The notes beneath the pieces are model-generated. The model was given only the letters and a program-made list of their open reading frames with translations. It did no database searches and was not told where the DNA came from. Shown one piece after another: positions 1 through 6,391 of a stretch of DNA of 13,080 bases. The DNA lies in contig DYRB01000042.1 of NCBI GenBank assembly GCA_020718945.1, positions 1 through 13,080 on the forward strand. The letters run 5' to 3'. Each line of letters opens with the position of its first letter. The stretch's first letter is position 1. A program made the position numbers and the translations under genes. Origin of the DNA: Lamprocystis purpurea (GTDB lineage Bacteria > Pseudomonadota > Gammaproteobacteria > Chromatiales > Chromatiaceae).

Positions 1-225
1 CAGGTTGTACCAGAACCCGGTCGCCGACTGACCCTGAAATTCGACCACAACCGCGGGCCCGGCGTGCCCCTCGGGCTCGAAGATCCCGTCCAGGCGCCGC
101 TCCAGGCCCTTGATGGTCAGGGAGCAGAAGCGGTAGTCGCCCTCCAGGCGACGGCCGCCGGTCAGTACCCGAAAGGCCTCAGGGCCGGCGGACAGAAAGA
201 GGTAGATGGGGTGGTCGGTCTTCAT
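1..225 (-). CDS. DUF2887 (PD-(D/E)XK nuclease-like, Rpn/transposase-like) protein, 5' part only
   Basis: The first 75 codons are present; the rest lies beyond the left edge of the window. The protein begins MKTDHPIYLFLSAGPEAF and contains ERRLDGIFEPEG (about residues 42-53) and VVVEFQGQ (59-66). This order matches my recollection of the DUF2887 family, which is common in Chromatiaceae and cyanobacteria and related to Rpn-type PD-(D/E)XK putative transposases/nucleases. D46 and E62-x-Q64 would be the D and E-x-(K/Q) of the nuclease core. The ATG is preceded on the minus strand by GAGG with an 8-base spacer, which supports this start. Members of this family often occur as scattered, multi-copy accessory genes; their cellular role is poorly known. 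Only a fragment is seen, so catalytic completeness cannot be judged. Confidence 0.72.
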   Translation of the reverse strand, partial: MKTDHPIYLFLSAGPEAFRVLTGGRRLEGDYRFCSLTIKGLERRLDGIFEPEGHAGPAVVVEFQGQSATGFWYNL

Positions 226-280
226 GGCTCCAGCCTCAGCGGTACCCTGTCGCGTCCTCATCCTAGCATGGGGACTCGAC

Positions 281-304
281 CTGGGGGCGAAGCCCCAGCT
301 TCGC
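281..304. repeat. Two overlapping, mutually exclusive small hairpins
   Basis: CTGGGG (281-286) pairs with CCCCAG (293-298), while GCGAAGC (287-293) pairs with GCTTCGC (298-304). The two stems share bases and cannot form together. The core GAAGCCCCAGCT (289-300) recurs as an exact 12-base direct repeat at 461-472, on the other side of the inverted repeat at 357-423. This is probably debris of intergenic palindromic repeats. It could also be the 3' end structure of an RNA, but there is no T-run. Confidence 0.4.
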
Positions 305-356
305 GACGAGGAAAGACCAGGGCCCCCAATGCCAACCGCTGGGGACCCCGGTGCTG

Positions 357-423
357 GTAGGAGCGGCTTTGGCCGCGACCGGCCCCCGCCGAGCGGCCGC
401 GTCGCGGCTCAAGCCGCTCCCAC
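357..423. repeat. REP-like inverted repeat (23-bp arms)
   Basis: The left arm (357-379) and the right arm (401-423) are inverted copies that differ at three positions, around a 21-base GC-rich spacer. The arm core GGAGCGGCTT followed by GCCGCGAC resembles the REP-type palindromes of Pseudomonas and related gammaproteobacteria, as I recall them. It lies in the gene-poor stretch between the DUF2887 gene and the decayed remnants. No transposase is nearby. Possible roles known for REP elements are RNA 3'-end stabilisation, gyrase or IHF binding, or none. Confidence 0.65.
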
Positions 424-482
424 GAGGCCCCTGGCCCCGGCGGCCCTGTGACCGGGTCGTGAAGCCCCAGCTCCGATCTTAG

Positions 483-583
483 GACACCGCTCTGCGGTGT
501 CACGCCTCGGCCGCGCTCTGCGCGGACTCCCCGCCCGCGGCGCAGAGCGCCAAGGGGTGCGTAACACCGCGGAGCGGTGTTAC
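483..583. repeat. Palindromic repeat element with four tandem short hairpins
   Basis: Four compact stem-loops follow each other: GACACCGC-TCT-GCGGTGTC (483-501), CCGCGC-TCT-GCGCGG (511-525), GGCGC-AGA-GCGCC (539-551) and a 10-bp stem with loop GGA (561-583). The first and last share the ACACCGC/GCGGTGT stem in opposite sense, and the middle two share GCGC-TCT/AGA-GCGC, so the whole 101 bp is also an imperfect palindrome. It contains no coding sequence of its own and abuts the DprA-like remnant at 584. It is probably a miniature, non-autonomous palindromic repeat (REP/BIME-like). The family is not named. Confidence 0.68.
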
Positions 584-699
584 GAAGAGGATCGCCGGGG
601 CATCTTCCTTGAGTCGGCGGGGGTAGTCGGCGTCGGCGCCGCTGAGGACCCAGATGGCGCGGCTGTGCCAGCGCTCGACGGCTTGGTAGTAGCTCCCAG
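584..699 (-). pseudogene. DprA/SMF-like gene remnant
   Basis: In one minus-strand frame this reads YYQAVERWHSRAIWVLSGAD followed by ADYPRRLKEDAPAILF. From memory this resembles the segment just before the Rossmann fold in DprA/SMF-like proteins, where 'LLSQAVERW..R.IWV.SRADADYPRRLK..LKEDAP.VLYG' is typical. Nothing of the nucleotide-binding domain follows. The reading frame instead runs straight into the palindromic element ending at 583. Third codon positions are strongly G/C, as expected of former coding sequence. It is much too short to be functional, and may have a small internal deletion in the RRLK..LK region. Assignment rests on recognition of about 35 residues. Confidence 0.42.
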
Positions 700-946
700 T
701 CGAGCCAGGCGAAGGGCGCTTGACCCGCTCGTCGATGGCCCCGGCCAGGGCCCCGACCAGCTCCCCGCCCCCGCCGATGATGCCGGCGAACAGGGCGGCC
801 GGGGCCCGGACGCAGGGGACGCCCGGTTCGGCCCCGCAGCCGCAGGTCGAGACCAGCCGGCCCTCGGCGTCCGGGGCGATCACTCCCACCTGGGCTGGCC
901 AGCGTCCTCGGTGTAGACCGCCCCTCCCGTTCGGCCAGGTCTGGCG
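700..946 (-). pseudogene. Possible SWIM zinc-finger gene remnant
   Basis: The same minus-strand frame as the DprA-like piece continues upstream with GRWPAQVGVIAPDAEGRLVS then TCGCGAEPGVPCVRAPAALF. The pattern (…AQV…, GxLVSTCxC, a short gap, PCxR, small hydrophobics) resembles a SWIM domain, whose zinc ligands are CxC…CxH; here the last ligand would be R instead of H. Codon third positions are nearly all G/C from about 883 down to 720, which suggests coding origin. A GTG at 881-883 overlaps a TGA (GTGA) and has AGG five bases upstream, so a short translated ORF is possible. After ERVKR the best coding pattern shifts frame briefly, which suggests an indel. I see no complete gene here. Confidence 0.33.
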
Positions 947-950
947 CGGG

Positions 951-1868
951 CTACCCGGCGCGGCTCCGCACCAGGTCCGCGGCAATGGTCTCGTAGGCTT
1001 GGCGGATCTCGTGGGTCTTGGCGTCGGCGAGCTTGAGCATGTCCGGCGGCAGGCCCCGGGAGACCAGCTTGTCCGGGTGGTGTTGGCTGAGCAATCGGCG
1101 GTAGGCGCGTTTGACTTCGGTCTCGCTGGCCGTGCGCGGCACCCCCAGCACGGCGTAGGCCGTGGCCAGGGCGTCCATCGGGCGCCGCGCCGGACCCGGC
1201 CGAGGCCCGCCCCGGGGGCGCCATCCGGCGTCGGCACCCCCCGGCGGGACGCCGGCCCTGGCCCCCGCCCTGCCCTGGGCGCGCTTGGCCCGGGCCACCT
1301 CGTCGAGGCCGCGGAACAGGGCCTCGGAGAGCCCCAGGCGGCGGGCCATGTGCAGCAGCAGCCGTGTCTGCTCGGCCCCGAGGGCGCCATCCGCGTAGGC
1401 CATCTGGAACTGGATGTCGAGAAATAGCCGCAGGGGTAGGGAGCGCCCCTGCCAGTCGCGGCGCAGGGCGTCGATGACCTGGTCCAGGGGGAAGTCCGGG
1501 GCCTTGCCCTCGTTGAAGTGGCCTATGGCCAAGCGACGCTGCTCTGGGCCGAGTTGCAGCCGGGACATGACCGACTCGGCCAGGGCGATCTCGCCCTCGG
1601 ACACCCGGCCGTCGGCCTTGGCCAGGTGGCCCATGACGGCGAACACGGCGTAGAAGAAGCCGCCCTGGACCTGGGGCTCGGGCCTGCGGTCACGCCCCGG
1701 GGCCGGGTGGAAGGGGTGGGGCACAGCACCGGTGAACCAGCGGTCCACCCCGTGCCCTAGGGCGACCCCCGCCAGGGCCCCCAGGGGTCCGCCCAGGGCT
1801 AGACCGACACCGCCTCCCAGGACTTTGCCGATCCAACCCATCTGGCCCATCTGGCCCATCTGGCCCAT
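951..1868 (-). CDS. djlA: DjlA-type membrane-anchored DnaJ-like co-chaperone
   Basis: 305 residues from the outermost start. DjlA stimulates the ATPase of DnaK through a C-terminal J domain and is anchored in the inner membrane facing the cytoplasm. Seen here: a glycine-rich hydrophobic N-terminus (GWIGKVLGGGVGLALGG, about 11-40) that aligns well with the single membrane segment of E. coli DjlA; a TerB-like helical domain (about 68-200); a Gly/Pro/Arg-rich linker; and a J domain (about 231-305) with the essential HPD at about 264-266. The start is ambiguous: four in-frame ATGs lie at 1868, 1859, 1850 and 1841, generated by a 9-bp repeat. The last (MGWIGK) fits the E. coli N-terminus best and gives 296 residues. 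No good Shine-Dalgarno is seen; AAGGGA lies about 20 bases before the first ATG. The upstream membrane protein gene ends only 23 bp away, so co-transcription is likely. Confidence 0.9.
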   Translation of the reverse strand: MGQMGQMGQMGWIGKVLGGGVGLALGGPLGALAGVALGHGVDRWFTGAVPHPFHPAPGRDRRPEPQVQGGFFYAVFAVMGHLAKADGRVSEGEIALAESVMSRLQLGPEQRRLAIGHFNEGKAPDFPLDQVIDALRRDWQGRSLPLRLFLDIQFQMAYADGALGAEQTRLLLHMARRLGLSEALFRGLDEVARAKRAQGRAGARAGVPPGGADAGWRPRGGPRPGPARRPMDALATAYAVLGVPRTASETEVKRAYRRLLSQHHPDKLVSRGLPPDMLKLADAKTHEIRQAYETIAADLVRSRAG

Positions 1869-1876
1869 CTGGCCCG
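1833..1876 (-). repeat. 9-bp tandem repeat carrying successive start codons of djlA
   Basis: On the minus strand ATGGGCCAG occurs three times in direct tandem, preceded by a partial copy (GGGCCAG) and followed by a degenerate copy (ATGGGTTGG). Because the unit is three codons long, each copy adds Met-Gly-Gln and another in-frame ATG to djlA without changing frame. Such a tract can gain or lose units by replication slippage. Confidence 0.8.
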
Positions 1877-1891
1877 CGCGGCGAGCGTCCC

Positions 1892-2557
1892 TTACTTGCC
1901 TTTGAGGTACTGGTCGTCGCTGAAGGAATAGACCCAGCCCGGGCGCTCGGCCACCAGCACCACCATGATCCAACCGTTGAGCATGGCCTCGGGCAGGAAC
2001 ATCAGGGGGAAGAAGGGCAACACCGTCTGGCTGAGCTGGCCGAAGGTGTAGACGCCGTTGGCGACCAGCAGCCAGGTGGCGAGCCAGCCGGAGACCACAG
2101 CGGCCAGCCCGGCGGTGAGGAAGCCGTTGACCAGGACATAGATGAAAAACTGGCGGGGCAGGTAGGCGCGGATCAGGATCAGCAGGACTTGGGTCACAGT
2201 GATGGGCGCCAGGCCGCCCAGCAAGCCGTCCACGGCGAAGCCCGCCCAGTCCCCCCCGGTGTTCAGCATGACCCCGACCAGGGCGAGGCTGGAGGCGATC
2301 AGGGCCAGGGACCAGCCGAACATCAGGGTCGCTGCGGTCACCCCGAGCAGGTGGAAAGACAGGCCAGGCTGGACCTTGACCTGCATGGTCCACAGCAGCA
2401 ACAGGGCGACGGTGAGGCCCAGGTAGACGTGGAGCAGCTCGGGGACACGCAGGCGCCGCCAGGGCGCCATCCGCAAGGCAGCGATCAGGGCCACCCCATA
2501 GACCAGGTTCAGCACCCAGACCAGGACCGGCGACAACAGGCCACTATCGATGCTCAT
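1892..2557 (-). CDS. COG3235 / CbiM-like integral membrane protein (energy-coupling factor permease-like)
   Basis: 221 residues, almost wholly hydrophobic, with about six membrane segments. The pattern (SGLLSP…APWRRLRVPELLHVYLGLTV…PGLSFHLLGVTAATLMFG…RPGWVYSFSDDQYLKGK) is that of the predicted membrane proteins of COG3235, annotated in databases as energy-coupling factor ABC transporter permeases because of remote similarity to CbiM/NikM. The substrate is unknown. Genuine CbiM proteins start M-H-I-x-D-G and use the N-terminal amine and His2 to bind Co/Ni; this one starts MSIDSG and lacks that His, so metal transport should not be assumed. The ATG at 2557 is well supported by AGGAG with an 8-base spacer. 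No EcfA/EcfT-type partner is in the window. djlA follows 23 bp downstream on the same strand. Confidence 0.8.
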   Translation of the reverse strand: MSIDSGLLSPVLVWVLNLVYGVALIAALRMAPWRRLRVPELLHVYLGLTVALLLLWTMQVKVQPGLSFHLLGVTAATLMFGWSLALIASSLALVGVMLNTGGDWAGFAVDGLLGGLAPITVTQVLLILIRAYLPRQFFIYVLVNGFLTAGLAAVVSGWLATWLLVANGVYTFGQLSQTVLPFFPLMFLPEAMLNGWIMVVLVAERPGWVYSFSDDQYLKGK

Positions 2558-2575
2558 GACGGGTGCTCCTGTGGA

Positions 2576-2581
2576 ACTATA
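2576..2581 (-). promoter_or_regulatory. Possible -10 element (TATAGT) for the CbiM-like/djlA unit
   Basis: Minus-strand TATAGT lies 18 bases upstream of the ATG at 2557, just before the AGGAG ribosome-binding site, so the leader would be very short. No convincing -35 hexamer is seen at 16-18 bp. The 163-bp gap (2558-2720) between two divergent genes must hold promoters for both sides; I recognise no riboswitch in it. Confidence 0.22.
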
Positions 2582-2720
2582 CCCTTCGCAGGTGTTGCCC
2601 CTAGGGACCGGGGGCGGATAGCCGAGTACGATACCAGGGGAGGCCCGGTAAGCCGATGCGGTTTCGCAGACCCCGGCCCCTAAGGCCTGCCACTCACCCA
2701 AAACCCCCCGGGGAACCGAT

Positions 2721-3761
2721 ATGCGCCTGCGCAGGCTTGGAGACACACCCATCATGGTCAGCGGGCTCTGCCTCGGGACCATGACCTTCGGCGAGCAGAA
2801 CAGCGAGGCCGAGGCCCACGCCCAACTCGACCTGGCGGTGGCCGCCGGGATCAACTTCATCGACACCGCCGAAATCTATCCGGTTCCGCCCCGGGCCGAG
2901 ACCCAGGGACTGACCGAGCAGGCCATCGGCACCTGGATCAAGGCCCGCGGCGGGCGCGACAAGCTGGTCCTGGCCAGCAAGGTCGCCGGGCCCGGGGCCT
3001 GGGTTGGCTACCTGCGCGGGGGCGGCAACCGCCTGGACCGCGCCAACATCGCCGCCGCCCTGGACGCCAGCCTGGCGCGGCTCCAGACCGATTACCTGGA
3101 CCTCTACCAGGTCCACTGGCCGGACCGCGAGACCAACTACTTCGGCAAGCTCGGCTACGAGCCGGCAGACGATGACCATAGCGTCCCGCTGTTGGAGACC
3201 CTGGAGGCCCTGGCCGAGCAGGTTCAGGTCGGCAAGGTCCGCCACATCGGGCTGTCCAATGAGACCCCCTGGGGGCTCATGACCTGCCTCAGGCTGGCGG
3301 AGCAGCACGGCCTGCCGCGCCCGGTGACTATTCAGAACCCCTACAACCTGCTCAACCGCAGCTTCGAGATCGGCCTGGCCGAGGTGGCGTTGCGCGAGCA
3401 GTGCGGGCTGCTGGCCTATTCGCCCCTGGGCTTTGGTGTCCTGTCCGGCAAGTACCGGAACGGGGTACGCCCACCGGGGGCGCGGCTCACCCTGTTCCAG
3501 CGCTTCAGCCGCTACTCCAACCCGGAGGCGGAGCGTGCCACCGGGGCCTATGTGACCCTGGCCAGACGCCACGGCCTGGACCCGGCCCAGATGGCCCTGG
3601 CCTGGGTGAACAGCCGCCCCTTCGTCACCAGCACCATCCTTGGGGCCACCACCCTGGACCAGCTCGCAAGCAACCTTGCGAGCCTGGAGCTATGTCTGTC
3701 GGAGGAGGTCATGGCCGAGATCGAGGCCATCCACCGCGGCCAGCCGAACCCGGCCCCCTGA
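2721..3761 (+). CDS. tas: Tas-like NADP(H)-dependent aldo/keto reductase
   Basis: 346 residues, the same length I recall for E. coli Tas, and similar along the whole chain. Aldo/keto reductases reduce carbonyls with NADPH in a cytoplasmic TIM barrel. The catalytic tetrad is complete: D48 and Y53 (INFIDTAEIYP), K87 (LASKVAG) and H132 (LYQVHWPD). The family motif GKVRHIGLSNETPWG (171-185) and the cofactor-binding stretch near the C-terminus (TSTILGATTLDQLASNL) are present. E. coli Tas was found as a suppressor of tyrosine auxotrophy; its natural substrate is unknown, and so is this one's. GGGGAA lies five bases before the ATG. It is transcribed alone, divergent from the CbiM-like gene and convergent with the kinase gene, with 3 bp between the stop codons. 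Confidence 0.9.
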   Translation: MRLRRLGDTPIMVSGLCLGTMTFGEQNSEAEAHAQLDLAVAAGINFIDTAEIYPVPPRAETQGLTEQAIGTWIKARGGRDKLVLASKVAGPGAWVGYLRGGGNRLDRANIAAALDASLARLQTDYLDLYQVHWPDRETNYFGKLGYEPADDDHSVPLLETLEALAEQVQVGKVRHIGLSNETPWGLMTCLRLAEQHGLPRPVTIQNPYNLLNRSFEIGLAEVALREQCGLLAYSPLGFGVLSGKYRNGVRPPGARLTLFQRFSRYSNPEAERATGAYVTLARRHGLDPAQMALAWVNSRPFVTSTILGATTLDQLASNLASLELCLSEEVMAEIEAIHRGQPNPAP

Positions 3762-3764
3762 GGT

Positions 3765-4712
3765 TCACCGGAAGCCCGCCCGGGCCGCATCCGCGACCAG
3801 CCCCGCCAGCCCGAGGCGCCCGCACTTGTATCCGGCCAGGCGGTTGGCCCGGTCCAGGGCGGCGGGCAGGGCCAGACCCAGCAGCAGGCCATCGATCACC
3901 GCGGCATTGAAGACGTCCCCGGCGCCCAGGGTATCGACCAACTGCTCCGGTGCCCAGGCGGTGGCCTGGGTCAGGCCGCCCGCCCGGGTCCAGCCGAAGG
4001 CCCCGGCATCGCCCCAGGCCAGGGTGCAGCACTCGGCGGTGGAACGACGTGCCTGTTCGGCGAGGAAGGGGCCCGGGTCCGCGGCCCCCAGGGCCAGGGC
4101 ATAGGCACGGGAAAACAGGATCAGGTCGGGGCCCGCCGGCAATTGCTCGGTGCCGGGCCGGGCCTTCTCCAGTTCCACCGAGACCCGGACCCAGGGCAGG
4201 CGCTCTCGGACCAGGCGGATCATGGCCGCGGTATCGGCCGGGTTGCGCCCCTCGAAATGCACCCAGGCGCAGCGCCCCGCCCAGGCGGGGTCCAGGCCGT
4301 CGAGCCCGGCGGCCAGATCGGCCGGGGTCAGCTCGGGCAGGTCGCGGTAGTGGACTATGGTGCGGCTGCCGGTGGCCCGGCTCAGGGCGATATAGGAGGT
4401 GGGGGTGGTGCGGCCGGGGTGGGGCCGAGCCAGGCGGGTATCGACGCCTTGGCGGTGCAGGTCGGCGAGGATTGGCCCGCTGGCCGGGTCGTCGCCCAGG
4501 GTCCCGGCCCAGGCACAGGACCGGCCGAGCTGGTTCAGGACGACGAGGGTGTTGGTGACATTGCCGCCGCGCACCTGGCGTTGGGCCAGGGCGCGGACCT
4601 CGGCGTCTTCGGGGGGGTAGGCCGCGACCTCGTTGACGATGTCGAGGGTCGCGACCCCGACCCCGAGGATCCAATGGCAACCGGCTCCGGGGTCGGCGGG
4701 TACTTCAATCAC
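3765..4712 (-). CDS. PfkB-family sugar kinase, ketohexokinase-like
   Basis: 315 residues, GTG start. Ribokinase/PfkB-fold kinases phosphorylate a sugar hydroxyl with ATP. Seen: YPPEDAEVRALAQRQVRGGN (about 32-51, substrate-binding GGN at 49-51), VHFEGRNPAD (about 151-160), VSVELEKARPG, and the nucleotide/anion-hole motif DTLGAGDVFNAAVI (260-273) with D266 as catalytic base, then AGYKCGRLGLAGLV. From memory these blocks match animal ketohexokinase (EDSEIR, GGNASN, HIEGRN, VSVEVEKPR, DTLGAGDTFNASVI, KKCGLQG) better than bacterial fructokinase or ribokinase, so fructose to fructose-1-phosphate is a reasonable guess. The real substrate is not established. AAGG overlapping the upstream TAA, six bases before the GTG, plus an 8-bp gap, implies translational coupling to the SUMF1-domain gene. 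Confidence 0.82.
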   Translation of the reverse strand: MIEVPADPGAGCHWILGVGVATLDIVNEVAAYPPEDAEVRALAQRQVRGGNVTNTLVVLNQLGRSCAWAGTLGDDPASGPILADLHRQGVDTRLARPHPGRTTPTSYIALSRATGSRTIVHYRDLPELTPADLAAGLDGLDPAWAGRCAWVHFEGRNPADTAAMIRLVRERLPWVRVSVELEKARPGTEQLPAGPDLILFSRAYALALGAADPGPFLAEQARRSTAECCTLAWGDAGAFGWTRAGGLTQATAWAPEQLVDTLGAGDVFNAAVIDGLLLGLALPAALDRANRLAGYKCGRLGLAGLVADAARAGFR

Positions 4713-4720
4713 GCCGGGCC

Positions 4721-6148
4721 TTAGTCATCCCGGGCGAGACGAAACCCCAGCATGTTGATGCGCGTGTCCGGGGCGAACTGGGTCCGGGCGGGGCTGCGCA
4801 TGGACTTGGCCGGCTTGTTGAACGCGCCGCCGCGGGCCACGCGGGCCTGGCAGGGCTCTTGGTTCCAGGCCGAACCGTCGGTCGGCGCCCTGTCGTAACT
4901 CGGCCGGTAGCAGTCGGCGGTCCACTCCAGGGCGTTGCCGGCGGTATCGTAGAGCCCGAAGGGGTTGGGTTCGAAGCTCCCCACCGGTGCGGTGGAGCGG
5001 GCATCCCAGGTGGTGCCGCAGTCGAAGCACAGGGCGCGGGCGGCCTCCGGGGCATAACCCCACCAGTAGGCCGACTTGGTGCCGCCGCGTGCAGCGTATT
5101 CCCACTCCGCCTCGCTCGGCAGGCGATAGCGTTGGCCGGTCTGGCGCGACAGCCACTGGGCATAGGCCTGGGCATCCTCCCAGCTCACATCGACCACAGG
5201 CCGACGCCCACGGCCCCAGCCGAAGTCGTCGGGGAAGCGCCGTCCGGCGGCCCGCACGAAGCGGTCGTAGTCGGCGAAGGTGACCTCGTTGGTGCCGATC
5301 AGGAAGCTGCCGACCGTGACCTGATGTTCGGGCTGCTCGTCGCGCTCCCCGCCCATGCTGCGGCTGCCCATGGCGAAAGTCCCCCCGGGCAGGGCGACCA
5401 TCAGCGGACCGGCGGTCCCGTCGGAGAAACGGTCGCGCACCGTGCGCAGCACTATCGGCTCGGCGTCGGGCGTCGCCGGGACGGGCTCGGTTGCGACGGC
5501 CCGGTCGCCGGTGACGCCGGCGGGGGCAATGGCGGGGACATCGGCGGCCGGCGGCGAGCCCAGGCCATGACCGATGAAGCCGTTCACTCCCAGGTAACCG
5601 ACACCTGCCGCAACCGCGATGCTCAGCCCCAGGCCGACCCCGGCCAGGAAGGCCGGTAGGTGACTGGGGGGCGCGGCAGCACCGCCTTCCTGGGCCTCCC
5701 CGCGACCGGCGTCCGTGCGCCGCTCCAAGATGCGCACGCGCAACTCGTCGCGCTCCTGCTCCAGGTCCGCGACGGTCTTGTGCTCGCTGGCCAGGGCCGT
5801 TTCCTTACGCCCCAGGTCCTGGCTCAGGGTTTCTACGGCCCGGTGCTCGTCCTCAATGGCGTCTTCGAGGCGCCGACACTCCTGGGAGATGCTGTCCAGG
5901 GTGCGGTCTTTCTCCGCCAGGGCCCGGCGCAGGGCATTGATCTCCTGCTCCAGGGCAAGCTGGTCCGCCGCCCTGCGACTGTCCTTGGGCAACTCCCGCG
6001 ACTTGGGCGCGGCGACCTGCTGACGCAACTGAGCGATCTCCCGGTCTGCCTCGACCCGCACCCGCGCCAACTCCCGGCGCAGTTCCGTGAGGTTGGTCGA
6101 GGACACCGGGCCCTGCCCGTCCTCAAGCTCAGACATGATCTTCAGCAT
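4721..6148 (-). CDS. Coiled-coil, membrane-anchored SUMF1/FGE-sulfatase-domain protein
   Basis: 475 residues in three parts. Residues 17-145 are charged and heptad-like (ELRRELARVRVEADREIAQL and following), most likely a cytoplasmic coiled coil. Residues about 165-188 form one membrane segment, followed by a Pro/Ala-rich linker. Residues about 248-473 are an SUMF1/EgtB/PvdO (formylglycine-generating-enzyme-like) domain, with PGGTFAMGS, NEVTFADYDRFV, VSWEDAQAYAQWLS, RLPSEAEWEYAARGG, NPFGLYDTAGNALEWTADCY, RVARGGAF and the terminal GFRLARDD. The region after RGG, where catalytic formylglycine-generating enzymes carry their copper-binding Cys pair, reads NKPAKSMRSPARTQFAP and has no Cys; it is therefore unlikely to be an active formylglycine oxidase. 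The domain should sit in the periplasm if the N-terminus is inside. The start may be 6148 or a second ATG at 6136; neither has a strong ribosome-binding site. It is the first gene of a pair with the kinase. Confidence 0.87.
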   Translation of the reverse strand: MLKIMSELEDGQGPVSSTNLTELRRELARVRVEADREIAQLRQQVAAPKSRELPKDSRRAADQLALEQEINALRRALAEKDRTLDSISQECRRLEDAIEDEHRAVETLSQDLGRKETALASEHKTVADLEQERDELRVRILERRTDAGRGEAQEGGAAAPPSHLPAFLAGVGLGLSIAVAAGVGYLGVNGFIGHGLGSPPAADVPAIAPAGVTGDRAVATEPVPATPDAEPIVLRTVRDRFSDGTAGPLMVALPGGTFAMGSRSMGGERDEQPEHQVTVGSFLIGTNEVTFADYDRFVRAAGRRFPDDFGWGRGRRPVVDVSWEDAQAYAQWLSRQTGQRYRLPSEAEWEYAARGGTKSAYWWGYAPEAARALCFDCGTTWDARSTAPVGSFEPNPFGLYDTAGNALEWTADCYRPSYDRAPTDGSAWNQEPCQARVARGGAFNKPAKSMRSPARTQFAPDTRINMLGFRLARDD

Positions 6149-6224
6149 CGTATGAATGCCCCGCTCGGGTGCGTAGCAGGTTGATCTTCACTGGGGGTAC
6201 TGAGACGCCGCTCACATGGGGTGT

Positions 6225-6230
6225 TTTATA
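6225..6230 (-). promoter_or_regulatory. Possible -10 element (TATAAA) upstream of the SUMF1-domain gene
   Basis: Minus-strand TATAAA sits in an A/T-richer island of the 243-bp gap 6149-6391, about 77 bases before the ATG at 6148. The sequence 17 bp further up is GGCGCA, a poor -35. The gap also has a GGCGGC-GTT-GCCGCC hairpin at 6339-6353, just beyond the end of the protease gene, without a T-run; it might help end that transcript. Confidence 0.25.
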
Positions 6231-6391
6231 CACTGGATTGCCGCACCTGCGCCATGGTTTGTCGTCAGATCCTTCCGTAAGTGCCAGTCTAAACCCCGAG
6301 GCCCGCCCCCGGCTGGACCGGAAGCCGTCCCCCGGCGGGGCGGCGTTGCCGCCGGTCACCCCCCACCCGCACAGAGGCCGATCAGCTCCGG

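Noticed and set aside
720..1427. 235-codon plus-strand frame opposite djlA and the remnants
   Set aside because: Its composition is that of a shadow frame and the opposite strand carries the conserved J domain.
2558..2720. Possible cobalamin or other riboswitch upstream of the CbiM-like gene
   Set aside because: The neighbouring gene suggested it, but the conserved B12-box and core elements are not present on either strand.
3709..4680. 323-codon frame on the same strand as the kinase gene
   Set aside because: It is the +1-shifted frame of the ketohexokinase-like gene, extremely Arg/Pro/Gly-rich, with no recognisable domain.
6239..6262. Sigma-54-like GG-N10-GC pair upstream of the SUMF1-domain gene (minus strand)
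   Set aside because: The -12 part reads CGGC instead of TTGC, and GG/GC pairs are frequent by chance at this base composition.
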